Assembly: GCA_026168455.1 (NCBI GenBank)
Contig: CM047430.1
Location: 24,012,735-24,076,734 of the forward strand
Length of the DNA stretch: 64,000 bases
Reading direction: 5' to 3'
Origin: Theocolax elegans
Lineage: Eukaryota > Arthropoda > Insecta > Hymenoptera > Cerocephalidae
Under the pieces are notes generated by a model, which searched no databases, was not told the DNA's origin, and saw only the letters and a program-made list of their open reading frames with translations. The number at the start of each line of letters is the position of its first letter. Position 1 is the first letter of the stretch. The position numbers and the translations under genes are program-made. This document shows positions 10,412 to 21,362 of this stretch, piece by piece.

Positions 10412-13400
10412 CTACGGAGCCTCCTCGAGACTTGGGATGGGCCGTGGCGCGATGCCCTCGGTTGCGATCCGCATAGACCAGGCATTTTTGTCGAGCCCTA
10501 ACAGGTGGTTAAAAAGAATGGTTTTGAACTTTTCTATGAACATGGGGTTAAATGGAATGGAGGGAAGCTGATTGATGATACGGGTGGAGGTTATAATGAA
10601 TGACTTATTTAACGATTCAGTGCGTGGCGGAAGGTATGAGAGGGGTTTAGGTGGATGACGAGAGGAAGATCGAGGATTCTGATCGGGGGTGTTTAATTTA
10701 ATAAAGTGATTTGCTAAGTAGGTTGGTGTGTTATGGGAAATGATATTAAATGCTAGAGAGCCGATGAGAAGGGACCGTCTGGACTCGACAGAAAGCCATT
10801 TTAAGCCTAATCTATATGGAGTAACGTGATCACGCCTCGCTATATTACCCCAAACAAAGCTTACACACGCATTCAACAGTCTTTGAAGTTTAATATTTCT
10901 AGTCTGATCTACATCATGATAAACCGCACACGCATAGTCAAAATGCGGGAAAATAAGTGTTTCTACCAGATTTTTGCGGAGTTTAAGCGACATAGTTTTG
11001 CTATAATAACGCAGCGAGTGCAGTACTCCATGGACGCGCCTTGAAATTCCCATGACTTGCTTTGACCAGTCCAGGGTAGGGGTTATCATAACCCCAAGCG
11101 ATTTTACCACATTTTCGTACATCAAGTAGTCATTGTTTAATCTGACCCTCGGAGCAGTGTCCAGGTTGATACGCGCAAGATAAGCCTGACTGCCCAGGAT
11201 CATGACCTTCGTTTTTTCCACATTTAACTTAAGACCGTTATTAATCGCCCAATTCGCTATCGCATTCGCATCACAACTAATACGCTGAACTGCATTATCG
11301 ATATCTGATGGAAGAAACGAATGATAGACCTGGGCGTCATCGGCAAACAACATATAATTACAATATTTAAGGATCTTAGGCAGATCGTTGATAAAAATGG
11401 AAAAAAGAACGGGACCCAGGACACTACCCTGCGGCACTCCTGCATTTACCCCGAGCCAATCCGATGTCACACCACTTTCATCCACCACGGTCTGCATGCG
11501 GCCAACAAGATATCTATAGAACCAGTTCAGCACAACATCTGAGCATCCGATGTTACCTAATTTCTGAATGAGGAGATCATGCGGCACCGTGTCAAAGGCC
11601 TTGGAAAAGTCGAACAGGACCAAGATCGTTATCATCCTGGAATCAACAGCCCTTCTCACATCATCAAGTACACCTAGAAGAGCTGACTGAGTAGTATGTC
11701 CCTTTCGAAACCCCGCTTGCCTAGCAGTTAATAAACAATTACTCTCGAGATACTCAATCAGCTGATCATGTACTACTCTTTCCAAAATCTTCGAGAGCTC
11801 ACAGAGCTTGGCTATTGACTCCATCCTGCCCGACTTCGCCAATGGAAATAATAAGACCTTTTTCCAACAGTCCGGAAAGTAACCGGCGGATAACATATTA
11901 TTGAATAGGTCTGTTAAAGGTAGTGTGAGTTGCGGCTCTAGTAATTTAATCATTCCGGTCGTGATTCCGTCGATACCCGCGGACTTCGAGGAGGCTCTAA
12001 TGATGGCCCGCTGAACCTTTTTGGTTAACACGGTGTGGAATGAGAATGTGGGTGAAGAAGGTGATAGATGACATAAATTAGTTAAAATGGACGCGAATGA
12101 ATCTATGGAAAGTGGTGAAACATGACTAGAAATAGACGCATAGTGAATGTTTAATTGATGCATGGTGAAGTGCTGTAAGGGCGAAAGGCTCGTCCTGGAG
12201 CAGAGACCCATGTTCTTGAGGTGCTTCCAGGACTTAGAGGGTTCTTTTTCGCTACAAAGTTTCGACTCTAAAAAGCGAAATTTGCTGGAGATGAGCGAGT
12301 TCTTGACACGATTTCTTAACAATTTATATCTATTATAGTCCAAGACAGAACCCGAGTTACGAAAAAGTCTAAAAGCCATATTTCGAGCTTTGATATCTGC
12401 TCTGATATCGTGTGTAACCCAAGGTCTGTGCCTGACTCTGATGGTGTGTAATTGAAGCGGGGCAACAGCATTATAGGTGGCTAAAATCGTGTCGACTAGA
12501 TTAGTTAAGAAGGACGTAATGAGGTTAAAATTATGTTTAAAATTAAAATTAAAATTATGGTTATAGTTAGCGAAAGTCGTTGAAAATGTATGAGTAGTCT
12601 GGTCAGGCCAAGAGAGTGGAGGCTGGTTTGGGAAGGATAAGGAGGAAGGGTGTACGATTTGTGATAAACTGTTGTTGAATGAGGCGAATGTAGTGGCGAG
12701 ATAATGAAGGTCGATCCTCTCAAGGTTCCTGCTCCAGAATCGTTTAACACCACCCTGAGTGTTGGTTAACTTAAGGCTGATACTGATGGCATCATGCCCT
12801 GCAGCAAAAGGAGCACTAGATTTGTTATATATAAATTCAGGTACTGGTTCACGAACCATGAAAAGATCTAACCATGTGTGAGAAGATCCCCTGGACGTCA
12901 CCGCGTGATGTGTCGGTTCCGATGGTATGAGGAACAGTCCCAGAGCATCCATACTCCCCTTCAACATATCTGCCGCAGCACCAGTGGACTTCATATCGAT
13001 GTTAAAGTCGCCAGTGATGACAAAATGATTGTGCCCAGGGAGTAGATCTAAAAGAGTATCAAAAAATTTAAACGGATAGGCGGCTGAAGGCCTGCGATAA
13101 ACTACTGCCAGTATGAATATCTCTGTCCCGTTCATCAAACGTAAAATGAGAAACTCTGGAACATTCGTAAAAACAGAGTTGGAGTGAGCAATGACCTTGA
13201 CGGCGAAATGATCCCGAATGTAAGCCGCCACTCCACCTCCCTCCTTACCTACACGATCTAACCTGTGTAAATTATAACCCGGCAATTTAAAAATATCGGA
13301 GGGATCGTTTTTAGTAAGGAAGGTTTCCGTGATGGCAATAACGTCAAAGGAATCAGGATGAACTAATGCTTCGATAGATGAAAAGTGAGTTTTGAGACGA

Positions 13401-13468
13401 TTTATGTTGATATGTATAATGGAGAAGGAATTTTTGGAAGAGGAGTTCTTAGCCCGACCAGGCCTGTC
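10412..13468 (-). CDS. LINE copy A ORF2: endonuclease-reverse transcriptase
   Basis: The product nicks target DNA and copies its RNA by target-primed reverse transcription. Counting residues from the codon at 13,285, the EEP endonuclease shows RVGKEGGGVAAYI (11-23), the catalytic TGDFNID (91-97), SSHTWLD (134-140) and GHDAISI near 163. The RT shows FDFSKAFD (558-565), GVPQGSVLGP (616-625) and the catalytic FADD (647-650). Sixty-one codons upstream of 13,285 continue the same frame with conserved endonuclease residues (HININRLK, ITETFL) and no ATG, right back to the ORF1 stop at 13,471-13,469. The frame is open to its TGA/TAG end, but about four residues seem missing before IAKLCELSKILE compared with copy B. 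Expression probably requires readthrough or reinitiation at the ORF1 stop. Confidence 0.85.
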   Translation of the reverse strand, partial: DRPGRAKNSSSKNSFSIIHININRLKTHFSSIEALVHPDSFDVIAITETFLTKNDPSDIFKLPGYNLHRLDRVGKEGGGVAAYIRDHFAVKVIAHSNSVFTNVPEFLILRLMNGTEIFILAVVYRRPSAAYPFKFFDTLLDLLPGHNHFVITGDFNIDMKSTGAAADMLKGSMDALGLFLIPSEPTHHAVTSRGSSHTWLDLFMVREPVPEFIYNKSSAPFAAGHDAISISLKLTNTQGGVKRFWSRNLERIDLHYLATTFASFNNSLSQIVHPSSLSFPNQPPLSWPDQTTHTFSTTFANYNHNFNFNFKHNFNLITSFLTNLVDTILATYNAVAPLQLHTIRVRHRPWVTHDIRADIKARNMAFRLFRNSGSVLDYNRYKLLRNRVKNSLISSKFRFLESKLCSEKEPSKSWKHLKNMGLCSRTSLSPLQHFTMHQLNIHYASISSHVSPLSIDSFASILTNLCHLSPSSPTFSFHTVLTKKVQRAIIRASSKSAGIDGITTGMIKLLEPQLTLPLTDLFNNMLSAGYFPDCWKKVLLFPLAKSGRMESIAKLCELSKILERVVHDQLIEYLESNCLLTARQAGFRKGHTTQSALLGVLDDVRRAVDSRMITILVLFDFSKAFDTVPHDLLIQKLGNIGCSDVVLNWFYRYLVGRMQTVVDESGVTSDWLGVNAGVPQGSVLGPVLFSIFINDLPKILKYCNYMLFADDAQVYHSFLPSDIDNAVQRISCDANAIANWAINNGLKLNVEKTKVMILGSQAYLARINLDTAPRVRLNNDYLMYENVVKSLGVMITPTLDWSKQVMGISRRVHGVLHSLRYYSKTMSLKLRKNLVETLIFPHFDYACAVYHDVDQTRNIKLQRLLNACVSFVWGNIARRDHVTPYRLGLKWLSVESRRSLLIGSLAFNIISHNTPTYLANHFIKLNTPDQNPRSSSRHPPKPLSYLPPRTESLNKSFIITSTRIINQLPSIPFNPMFIEKFKTILFNHLLGLDKNAWSMRIATEGIAPRPIPSLEEAP

Positions 13469-14370
13469 TCAATTATTAGGAGATGAAAGAGGAAGGAGAT
13501 TACTAAGGTCGGCTTCCGAGGTTACGCAGGTCAGAGGGCCATCCTTCGTTTTACGCACATAAATATTGAGGTTTACAACTATAGGCCGCGCGTAGCCTAG
13601 TTCCCTGCTTTTGCGGATCGCCGCCTGCCATAGATCGAAAACGGGCTTTGGCCATAATGGCCGGATGAATAGACCGGAGTTGCCTCCCTGATCGAAAATA
13701 GTATGGGCTGTTTTGCCCTTGAGGAGAAACGCTCTTTCAACAACCGCATCTCTGGCCGCAGTCGACGATAGTTGATAGACCACTCCTCTAGAACGCGGAG
13801 CAGCAGAAGCACTCCCTTCGGTGGCAGCTCTGGACCTCGGAGACCACGACCGGACATCAATAATCTGCTTGGACAGCAGAGGCAAGTTTAAAACCGTCAA
13901 TATTTTCTCAATGATATCGATGTCCGGTGTCGCCATCTCGGGGGGTAATCCTGTTAAAAGTACCTCACAGGTATCCCTGAGGGCGTCTGCAGATGAGAGG
14001 TCGCGGGGTGCGGATATATCCCTACCATTCTTCGTTGACTCCAGAGTGACAACGCGGGATTCAAGTGTGTCGAACCGCTTTTCATGTTCTTGTAGATGTA
14101 TATCTGTGGTCATCTCGAGCCGATCGACGCGTGCATTGAGTGCTCTCAAATCCGCCCTCATCTCATCTAGCTTCCCCTCTATTCGATCGACTTTATCAAC
14201 CACCGTGCTGATATCTTTGTGAAAAGAGGTTTGTAGCTTACGCACGAAGACCTCCATCCACGGCGGCGGAGCACACGCCATTGAGTCGGTATCAAGAGCG
14301 ATGGTAGCGGGGGAATCGCTATTGGGCGTTGTGGGCTCGGCGCCGCGAGGTTGCTTGGCAACCTGCGACA
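13469..14370 (-). pseudogene. LINE copy A ORF1, C-terminal part
   Basis: ORF1 proteins of this group bind the element RNA and act as chaperones. This part holds a long coiled-coil (heptads through about residues 35-100: DRIEGKLDEM, DRLEMTTDIH), then an RRM-like domain starting CEVLLTGLPPEM and a basic C-terminal domain with FIRPLWPKPVFDLWQ and YARPIVVNLNIYVR. The N-terminal part lies 7 kb away at 21,348-21,669; the separation is the R1-like insertion, and codon phase matches on both sides of the 15 bp duplication. It ends in TGA (13,471-13,469), with ORF2 following in the same frame. The ATG at 14,371 is created by the junction and is not the original start. Confidence 0.8.
14356..14370. repeat. 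15 bp target-site duplication, 3' copy
   Basis: TGGCAACCTGCGACA here is repeated at 21,348-21,362. The pair brackets the R1-like element exactly, and R1-clade elements typically make duplications near 14 bp. Confidence 0.9.
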
Positions 14371-15133
14371 TGTATTCTATGACTGTTCTAGAGTCTTTCC
14401 ATAGGACAACATTGCACCGTCTAGCTGACAGTATTTAATTGCCCTGGTTTCTCCGTCATTCGACTTTCATAACCCCTCAGGATTAAGTAGTTTTGTTCTA
14501 AATAATCCCAAGCGCTTCGGATTCGATTCGGCATTCCGATAACTTTATAAGCCACGAAAGCCGTCGAGAGTCATTTATGGGATCGGTTTACCACGATCGG
14601 AGGCCACTTGAACAGTGTACCGAAACTCGTTACGATGGCCCACCGCCTTGCGACGGCTAGCCTAGAGTCGTAATTCTCGGTGAGAATGCGGCGGTGTTTA
14701 GCTCACCGCCCTCGTCCGCTTTCGAACATAAGCGGCATCCGGGTTAATCTCGCTTCACCCGTCAAGCCTGATTGCAACCACACACCCCGCAGAGTCCAAC
14801 CGAATACTGGGGACACGCTGGCGTTTCACTTTCGACTCAGAGGTACGCCAACGTGGGGCTCGGATCCCAGTCCCTGCGTACCAGAGTAAAGTCATCCTGG
14901 TCCAACTGTCGACCTGCCGAAGCAAATCTCCCTATTACTCCCCGGATCCCCGAGGAGGTTTTGCGGTAGGTGGCCTAACGTTCGAATGAATGCAGTTTGT
15001 AGGAGAAATTCCTTTGCATTCCGTGAAGCGTTAGATCCCTCTGTTTTCGTCTTTCAGATGAGGCCGTTCGATTCGAGGGTTCTAACTATTCCACGATGGG
15101 ATTCGACTGGCGTTCCCTGATTGAGGGAAGCCC
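14371..15133 (-). other. 3' UTR of the R1-like element
   Basis: GC-richer non-coding sequence between the ORF2 stop and the 15 bp duplication. It contains paired GGTGTTTAGCTCACC-like complementary segments near 14,690-14,720, suggesting RNA structure. Plus-strand reading frames here (14,680-14,969) are shadows. Confidence 0.5.
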
Positions 15134-16607
15134 TTAAGCACTCTGTACGGACTGGAGAGTCTGATGAGACAGTCTGACCAGCTTCACAGTACAGTGCTTC
15201 ATGCAAGATTGCCAGGGGAGTGGCCGTTTCCTCGAAACATCCACTCTTTGACTATCACACGTGTTAGGCGTCTTTGGAGTCTGGAGTCGGTCTCTGGAGT
15301 TGTCCTCAAGTATCAGCTTGGAAGGTTCTATGTACCTTTTGGCGAACTTGTTGAATGCCTGGTACAATTCCCGGCTACTCACTAGTAAACTCGGTTCGCA
15401 TGGCCACGTGTGACCATGTTGCCGGACCAAGTCCACCAGAGGTTTCCGGATCTCAACTACGCAGGGACAATCGAAGAGTATATGGCTAGAAGTTTGTTCC
15501 TCTCCATATTCACATCTCGAATCTTCGCTCAACCCGAAACGGTTCAAGTAAGACTTAAAAGATCCGTGTCCCGTTAAGAACTGCGATGTATAGTGGTTTG
15601 GCTTTAGCCATCCCTTTCGCATCCTGTCATCAACATTGCTGAAATACTTGTGTGTCTCTGAACCTTTGCCCGTGGAATCCCACCTTCTCTGCCATTGATC
15701 CATAATTTGCTTTCGAACTTTATCTTTCTCAATGGCAGTCGGGTTTTTCGAGTTTCCACTTCGGCTCCGTTCGACTGGTTCATCTGACGATTGGACAACT
15801 TCGCTACGCCTGATATGGTAATGAGCGACCCTCTCATCTAACAATAAGTCGATGGGAGGAGAGGCAGAGATCACCTGAAGTGCCTCATGGGAGACAGTGC
15901 TATAAGCTTTCGAAGTCCAGACTAGGGTCCTCCTCTGCAAGGTAGCAAGGATTCTCCTGCTGTGACTATTAGCCCTGTTCCACCATCCTGCCGCAGCGTA
16001 GGCGACAATTGGGATGAAGAGGCACTTATATATCAGACTGAGGGATTTTTCTTTCATCCCCCAATTCACGCCAGAGAGGAGATGTAGTCGACCGAGAAGG
16101 TCGAACCACTTTTTCTGCACGTTTTTAACATGCTGAGTGACTCCAAATCTAGGTTCGAACGTGACGCCCAGGTACTTCATTTCTTTAAGCATACAAATAT
16201 TTTGGCCTCCCAGTTTAACTATGGGAGGTTTGCTTGAGTTTAGGTTGCCTTTCAATAATATCATTCCCGACTTGGGGATTGATACTTCCAGTTTGTGTAA
16301 TTTGCACCAGTTCTCGACGATGTTAATCATGCGCTGTGCCTCCGTTTCAAGGTGACGCCGGCTTTTGCCTTCGACAATTGTTATAATGTCGTCGGCATAT
16401 GCTATCGAATTGAGGCCTGCGTCGTAAAACTCTTTGAGTAAGGTGTCATAATCTAAGTTCCATCCAAGAGGACCGAATATAGATCCCTGGGGGCAACCTT
16501 TAGTTACTTCCTTTCGTGCTTCGTCGTACGTAACTCTCATGCACACCGTTCGATCTTGGAAGTAACTTTGTATAAGGTTGTAGACATTCGTGGGGCATTG
16601 TCTGTCT
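15134..16607 (-). pseudogene. R1-like ORF2, RT C-terminal half and zinc-finger tail
   Basis: Continuation of the R1-like polyprotein after a one-base frameshift at about 16,608; codons upstream of the 16,546 methionine (NLIQSYFQDRTV) are in this frame. Residues 18-30 carry CPQGSIFGPLGWN and residues 49-54 the catalytic AYADDI. The thumb and connection follow, and near residue 355 the segment CEYGEEQTSSHILFDC is the CCHC-like motif found near the C terminus of R1-clade proteins. The final segment ends KLVRLSHQTLQSVQSA. Apart from the junction the frame is open, so a single indel separates it from an intact ORF2. Confidence 0.85.
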
Positions 16608-18641
16608 TTAAGCCTGTTTCAAAAGACCAGGCCACCACAAATTGTCAAAAGCCCCAGAGATGTCGAGCGGGAACGCTAAGACGTATTTGCACTGGCTTTC
16701 CTCTATTAATTGCGTCAGCCTTATTATCGCATCTTCCGTCGACTTTCCTGGTGTAAAACCATATTGGTCAGTCGACGTACTAATGTGTGTGCGCTCCGAT
16801 GTTTGTCCCAACTCCGAGTTCACAGGCTGTTTTAGTCGCTCTATAATGAGCCTTTCCAATGTTTTGCCCATTATGCTTAGTAAGCATATGGGCCTATATG
16901 ACTTTACAGCCTGCTCATCTTTGTCAGGAGCTTTAAGCAACGTAATTAGCATTCCCTCTTTCCATCTCTTTGGGAAGACACCATACTTGAGACAAGCATT
17001 GTATAATTTGTCAATTTCGTCTAGTAATGGAATTGCATTTTTAAGTACCTCCGCTTCAATTCTGTCAGTACCTGGACTCTTCCCGCTTTTGTTGGTTCGA
17101 ATTGCTTGAACTATTTCAAGCCGGGTGAACGGAGGTGCCTCACTCGAGATGTATTCTTCCAGGCAAGCCTGTCGGATCTCCTGGTGAGCATCTGTCTCTC
17201 CTGATTTGTCATCGTCCGGTACTAACTGCTGAAGCAGAGATTCGCACGTTTCCTTCCAGGTAGTAGTCGATCCGTTTATTCCTGTCACAGTATTGAGGGC
17301 TTTGGTGGTGCTCATCTTGCCCGATACAACTCGGTACGGAAGACTCCATACGTCTTTGTTGCCTTCGAGCGTGATATAGCTCCTCCAGCTCCTCTTTCTG
17401 GACTTACTTGTTTCAGACTTATATTCTCTCTTAGCTTTCCTTGCGAGGCTGAGCGTATTGCTTTGGAGCGTTTGCGATCTGGTCTCAGACGTCCCGCTTC
17501 TTTTCCTCTGGTAGAGCCATCTGCGTTCGAGTCTTTTGGTTCTACATTTGAGGTGTGTCAGCCGTGGATTCCACCATGGGGCGGATTTAGAAAATCGCCT
17601 CTTCATGGGGATCGCCTTCTTACAAGCATTAATGATTGATTCTTCGAGTTTGTCGGCGTATGCGTCGACATCCTCTTTGGAATCTATCTGCAAGTCCGAT
17701 AGGCGCGTCTTTTCGACTTTTAGAGCTTCTCTGAAGACTTCCCAGTCCGCTTTTCGGATATTGAAACGTGGTTCCATTATCTTTACTTGACGAGTCGGTT
17801 GTCTTTCAAAGTTTAATGTTATGGAAATAGGTCTATGATCACTCGTGCTCCAGTCCTCGACCTTCCAATCGGCTATGAGGTGGCTTAGGCTCCTGGTCAC
17901 GAGTGTTACGTCTATGAAGGTTTCCCCTCTTACGCTTACACACGTGGCCTGCTGCCCTTGCCGGTTCACAACCGTGAGGTCATGTTCGAGAATAAAGTCT
18001 TCAAGTAGTTGTCCTCTGCCATCTCTCGTTGGCGAGTCCCACCAAGTAGACTTAGCATTCGCGTCCATTGCTATAAGAACCTTTTGGTCTTTAAGCTCGG
18101 ATAGAATGCGTCTAATCTGCGTCAGATATATCCCTACGGGATCTCTGAATTGGCAGTATAAAGTGACCACATAGAAGTTGCCAAAGCGACCGCTCACCAT
18201 TAAGCATACGCAGTGGCTGGTACAGAGCTGGGAGATTCGTGTGTACGTGAGGGTACCAGAGCTATATAAAATAGCAGCTGAGGGTTTTTCCCCGGGTTTG
18301 GTCCCTACTATCATACCAATGCTTAGTCCAATCCCCGAGATACATCCTTTAAAGGAGTATGGTTCTTGAGCTAGAGCCAAATCTACTCCTGCTCTGACCA
18401 TGTGTTCGCGAGTTTCGTCTGTGACGTTTCTCGCACGAGCCATGTTTAGCTGGAAGATCTTAACTTTCAGGCCTCTGTTAGAGCTCGACTCTGTTTGAGG
18501 CCCGTCCGTACGAGTCCGACTCCTAGCTAAACTTATTCGATCGACAGGGTTTGTGTCCAAGCGTGCCGCCTTGGAGGGCCCTTTCGTCGATCCACCCTTT
18601 CGCTTTCGAAGACGCTGCCGTTCCTTATTGGAAGAGGGCAT
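16608..18641 (-). pseudogene. R1-like ORF2, endonuclease and RT N-terminal half
   Basis: This 677-residue frame starts with a basic leader (NKERQRLRKRKGG), then the endonuclease: FQLNMARAR (63-71), QEPYSFKG (92-99), the catalytic MDANAKSTWW (192-201), and SDHRPI (267-272). The RT begins near residue 480 and shows RPICLLS, YGFTPGKSTEDAI and DISGAFDNLWWPGLL just before the stop at 16,608. LDISGAFDNxWWP wording is typical of the R1 clade. The stop follows a one-base shift; the RT continues at once in the next frame. The first 620 bp or so are duplicated at 18,837-19,653. Confidence 0.85.
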
Positions 18642-19653
18642 CTCTGATGGTAAGCGCTTGTTAGCGAGCTTCTCAAGTGCAATTGTCTCCTAAATTAAAA
18701 AAACGTTTAAAAAGATTTCTTGATACCCCCACAGATATCGAAAATAGCGTGAAAATACGCGAGTGCCGGGTCCGTACGGCGGAGAGATTCTTCTTAACAC
18801 TAAACTTATCGTTTCCTACTATTGTACAATATTTACCTCTGCCACTCCGTGGCGAGTCCCACCAAGTAGACTTAGCATTCGCGTCCATTGCTATAAGAAC
18901 CTTTGGTCTTTAAGCTCGGATAGAATGCGTCTAATCTGCGTCAGATATATCCCTACGGGATCTCTGATTGGCAGTATAAAGTGACCACATAGAAGTTGCC
19001 AAAGCGACCGCTCACCATTAAGCATACGCAGTGGCTGGTACAGAGCTGGGAGATTCGTGTGTACGTGAGGGTACCAGAGCTATATAAAATAGCAGCTGAG
19101 GGTTTTTCCCCGGGTTTGGTCCCTACTATCATACCAATGCTTAGTCCAATCCCCGAGATACATCCTTTAAAGGAGTATGGTTCTTGAGCTAGAGCCAAAT
19201 CTACTCCTGCTCTGACCATGTGTTCGCGAGTTTCGTCTGTGACGTTTCTCGCACGAGCCATGTTTAGCTGGAAGATCTTAACTTTCAGGCCTCTGTTAGA
19301 GCTCGACTCTGTTTGAGGCCCGTCCGTACGAGTCCGACTCCTAGCTAAACTTATTCGATCGACAGGGTTTGTGTCCAAGCGTGCCGCCTTGGAGGGCCCT
19401 TTCGTCGATCCACCCTTTCGCTTTCGAAGACGCTGCCGTTCCTTATTGGAAGAGGGCATCTCTGATGGTAAGCGCTTGTTAGCGAGCTTCTCAAGTGCAA
19501 TTGTCTCCTAAATTAAAAAACGTTTAAAAAGATTTCTTGATACCCCCACAGATATCGAAAATAGCGTGAAAATACGCGAGTGCCGGGTCCGTACGGCGGA
19601 GAGATTCTTCTTAACACTAAACTTATCGTTTCCTACTATTGTACAATATTTAC
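18014..19653 (-). repeat. ~820 bp tandem duplication of R1-like 5' UTR and ORF2 start
   Basis: Unit A (18,014-18,836) and unit B (18,837-19,653) share CTCTGCC..GGCGAGTCCC at one end and CTACTATTGTACAATATTTAC at the other. Both carry the same ORF2 start codon and leader. Differences seen are mostly single-base homopolymer changes (for example CTTTTGG against CTTTGG, and a run of seven against six A). Confidence 0.85.
18953..19459 (-). pseudogene. duplicate ORF2 N-terminus of R1-like element
   Basis: Second copy of the first about 165 residues of ORF2, starting at the same leader as the main frame and including LNMARAR and QEPYSFKG. It breaks at a one-base indel near residue 164 where the tandem unit joins. 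It cannot make an endonuclease alone because the MDAN and SDHRP motifs fall after the shift. Confidence 0.8.
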
Positions 19654-21347
19654 AGCCTTATATATTATCTTACGTCTACTATCTATCTACACTTACATCT
19701 ACTCGTCTCTTTGAGACAGAATCTAGAATCTTGTTGCGTGCATTTCTTTTCATTACCCAATAGATATTATTTTTGAGTTTGATTGGATTATCCAGGGGGT
19801 TCAAATAGTGCACTGATGGATAATCATCTTGATTCATATTCCATCGTTTTATCATAGAATACTCTCCATAGAAATCTTTATATTTACACGGCATTAGGCC
19901 AATCTCGCTATCGCAACCGGGTTACGGCTGATTGCCGCTCCCCGGATCTCTATTATTTACAGGATCAATTGCATCTCGAGTTTATCTGCATTTGGCAGTT
20001 CTTTTATGTACAAGATTCAGGCTAGGTATGGTTGCCTGCCTTTAAGCGTCATAATCGGGTGTTTCTCTATGTGGTACTCTATTGGTAAGACTCGCCTTGG
20101 CAAACTGCTCAGGCTTTGGATCGCACTGGAATGGAATAGAGATTCTCCTTAGTTGGCGTTCGAGAATCTCCACAGGTCCACGTAGTATCCATTGACTTCC
20201 ATGCTTTCGAAATTTCCAAGTGCTAAACTGGTTCAGTTTGAGTTACCCTTACTTCTTGGTCTGTCTCCTCGCTATCCTTTTATGCTACTTTCGAAAAATC
20301 TCCTGAAATGGAAAAACCCACCCTTATGAGCTCATGTCCGAAGACCTGAGTTCTTAGTTATGGATAGTTCGGAGGCTGCCATAAGGGAGCTCAACTCTTA
20401 ACTGAGTGATTGAAAGGCTAACTTCTTCTCGAGGGCCTTCGGCGAACCTACTAACTCTTGCTTAATGAAATCGACCTGTATTTGGTTGTTCAACCCTACA
20501 TTGTGCTTCGGAGGTTCCTTGCTTTTGGGAGCTGCTATGACTCCGGCCGAGGCCCTTTACCCACAGTGGTGGACCCATCACTTGCTAGGCAATAGGCGAA
20601 AATTTATTATCTACCCGAGTAAACCCGAGTTACCTGGACCATTTTCAAGAAACAACTTTCTGCACAATGCTGGTTTCGCCCCTTTCGAGGCGTGTGGAAC
20701 GTATTCCTAAGCAATTTCCCCTCAGTTGATCTCCTGCTTTGGCTTGCCAGAGACTGAGTTGAGTCCTTAAGGTACGTTGAACTCCACAATGATTTTCGAA
20801 GGAATTTTTAGGCTGTTCCCACCCCGGTATACACCGAGCCGGAACAATATAAAAGAGTCCGGCCAAATGGGTTTTCGACTACACTCACTTTCAACAATAG
20901 TGTAGTCGGCATGATCGGGCTCGGAGCTTAACGCTCTTAATGCCTTCTCGTGCGAGTTTATGGTGCATCGAACCTACGTAAGGAAACGTCAGGAGAAATA
21001 CTTTTAAAAGCCTGGAAGGCTTCCCGTCATTCGATAGCGCACCTCTGTGAGACATCTCGGCGGTTGCGGTCTGGGGTAAGGTCTTCCATGACCACGGTTG
21101 CTCTGATGAATTGTATAGCCGCCAACAGCATATGTTCAATAACTAAACGTGTAGTGTATCAATCATATAGCATGTTGGGCAGTTGATTGCCAACACAGGC
21201 TCAGCGAAACAACACGACTTCGAGGCGCACTAGTGGCAATCCTCTTCCTCCACTGTCGCAGGAGGTAAAAATCGAACTCTCGGAATTGGGGGCCGAGTCA
21301 CTTACCCTCTCCCAACTCAGGAAATCTGAGAACAGGATTCCGCCAAG
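19654..21347 (-). other. 5' region of the R1-like element, no gag found
   Basis: About 1.7 kb between the duplicated ORF2 start and the 15 bp duplication. The reading frames are short and show no CCHC zinc knuckles or coiled coil, so ORF1 is either missing or too decayed to see. Confidence 0.45.
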
Positions 21348-21362
21348 TGGCAACCTGCGACA
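21348..21362. repeat. 15 bp target-site duplication, 5' copy
   Basis: TGGCAACCTGCGACA, identical to 14,356-14,370. It marks the 5' junction of the R1-like insertion. Confidence 0.9.

Larger units (their letters stand above)
14371..21347 (-). mobile_element. R1-clade non-LTR retrotransposon inserted in LINE ORF1
   Basis: A 6977 bp insertion between 15 bp duplications. On the minus strand it has a 5' region of about 1.7-1.9 kb (21,347-19,460), a tandemly duplicated 5' coding portion (19,653-18,014), ORF2 (18,641-15,134) and a GC-rich 3' UTR (15,133-14,371) without a poly(A) tail. Endonuclease and RT motifs are of R1/TRAS type. No ORF1 with CCHC knuckles could be found in the 5' region, so gag is missing or decayed. 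The target is protein-coding LINE sequence rather than 28S rDNA. Confidence 0.8.

Noticed and set aside
10826..11542. Plus-strand frames over LINE ORF2
   Set aside because: Antisense shadows of a clearly coding minus-strand RT.
20465..21186. Possible gag ORF in the 5' region of the R1-like element
   Set aside because: Short frames on both strands without CCHC knuckles or coiled coil.
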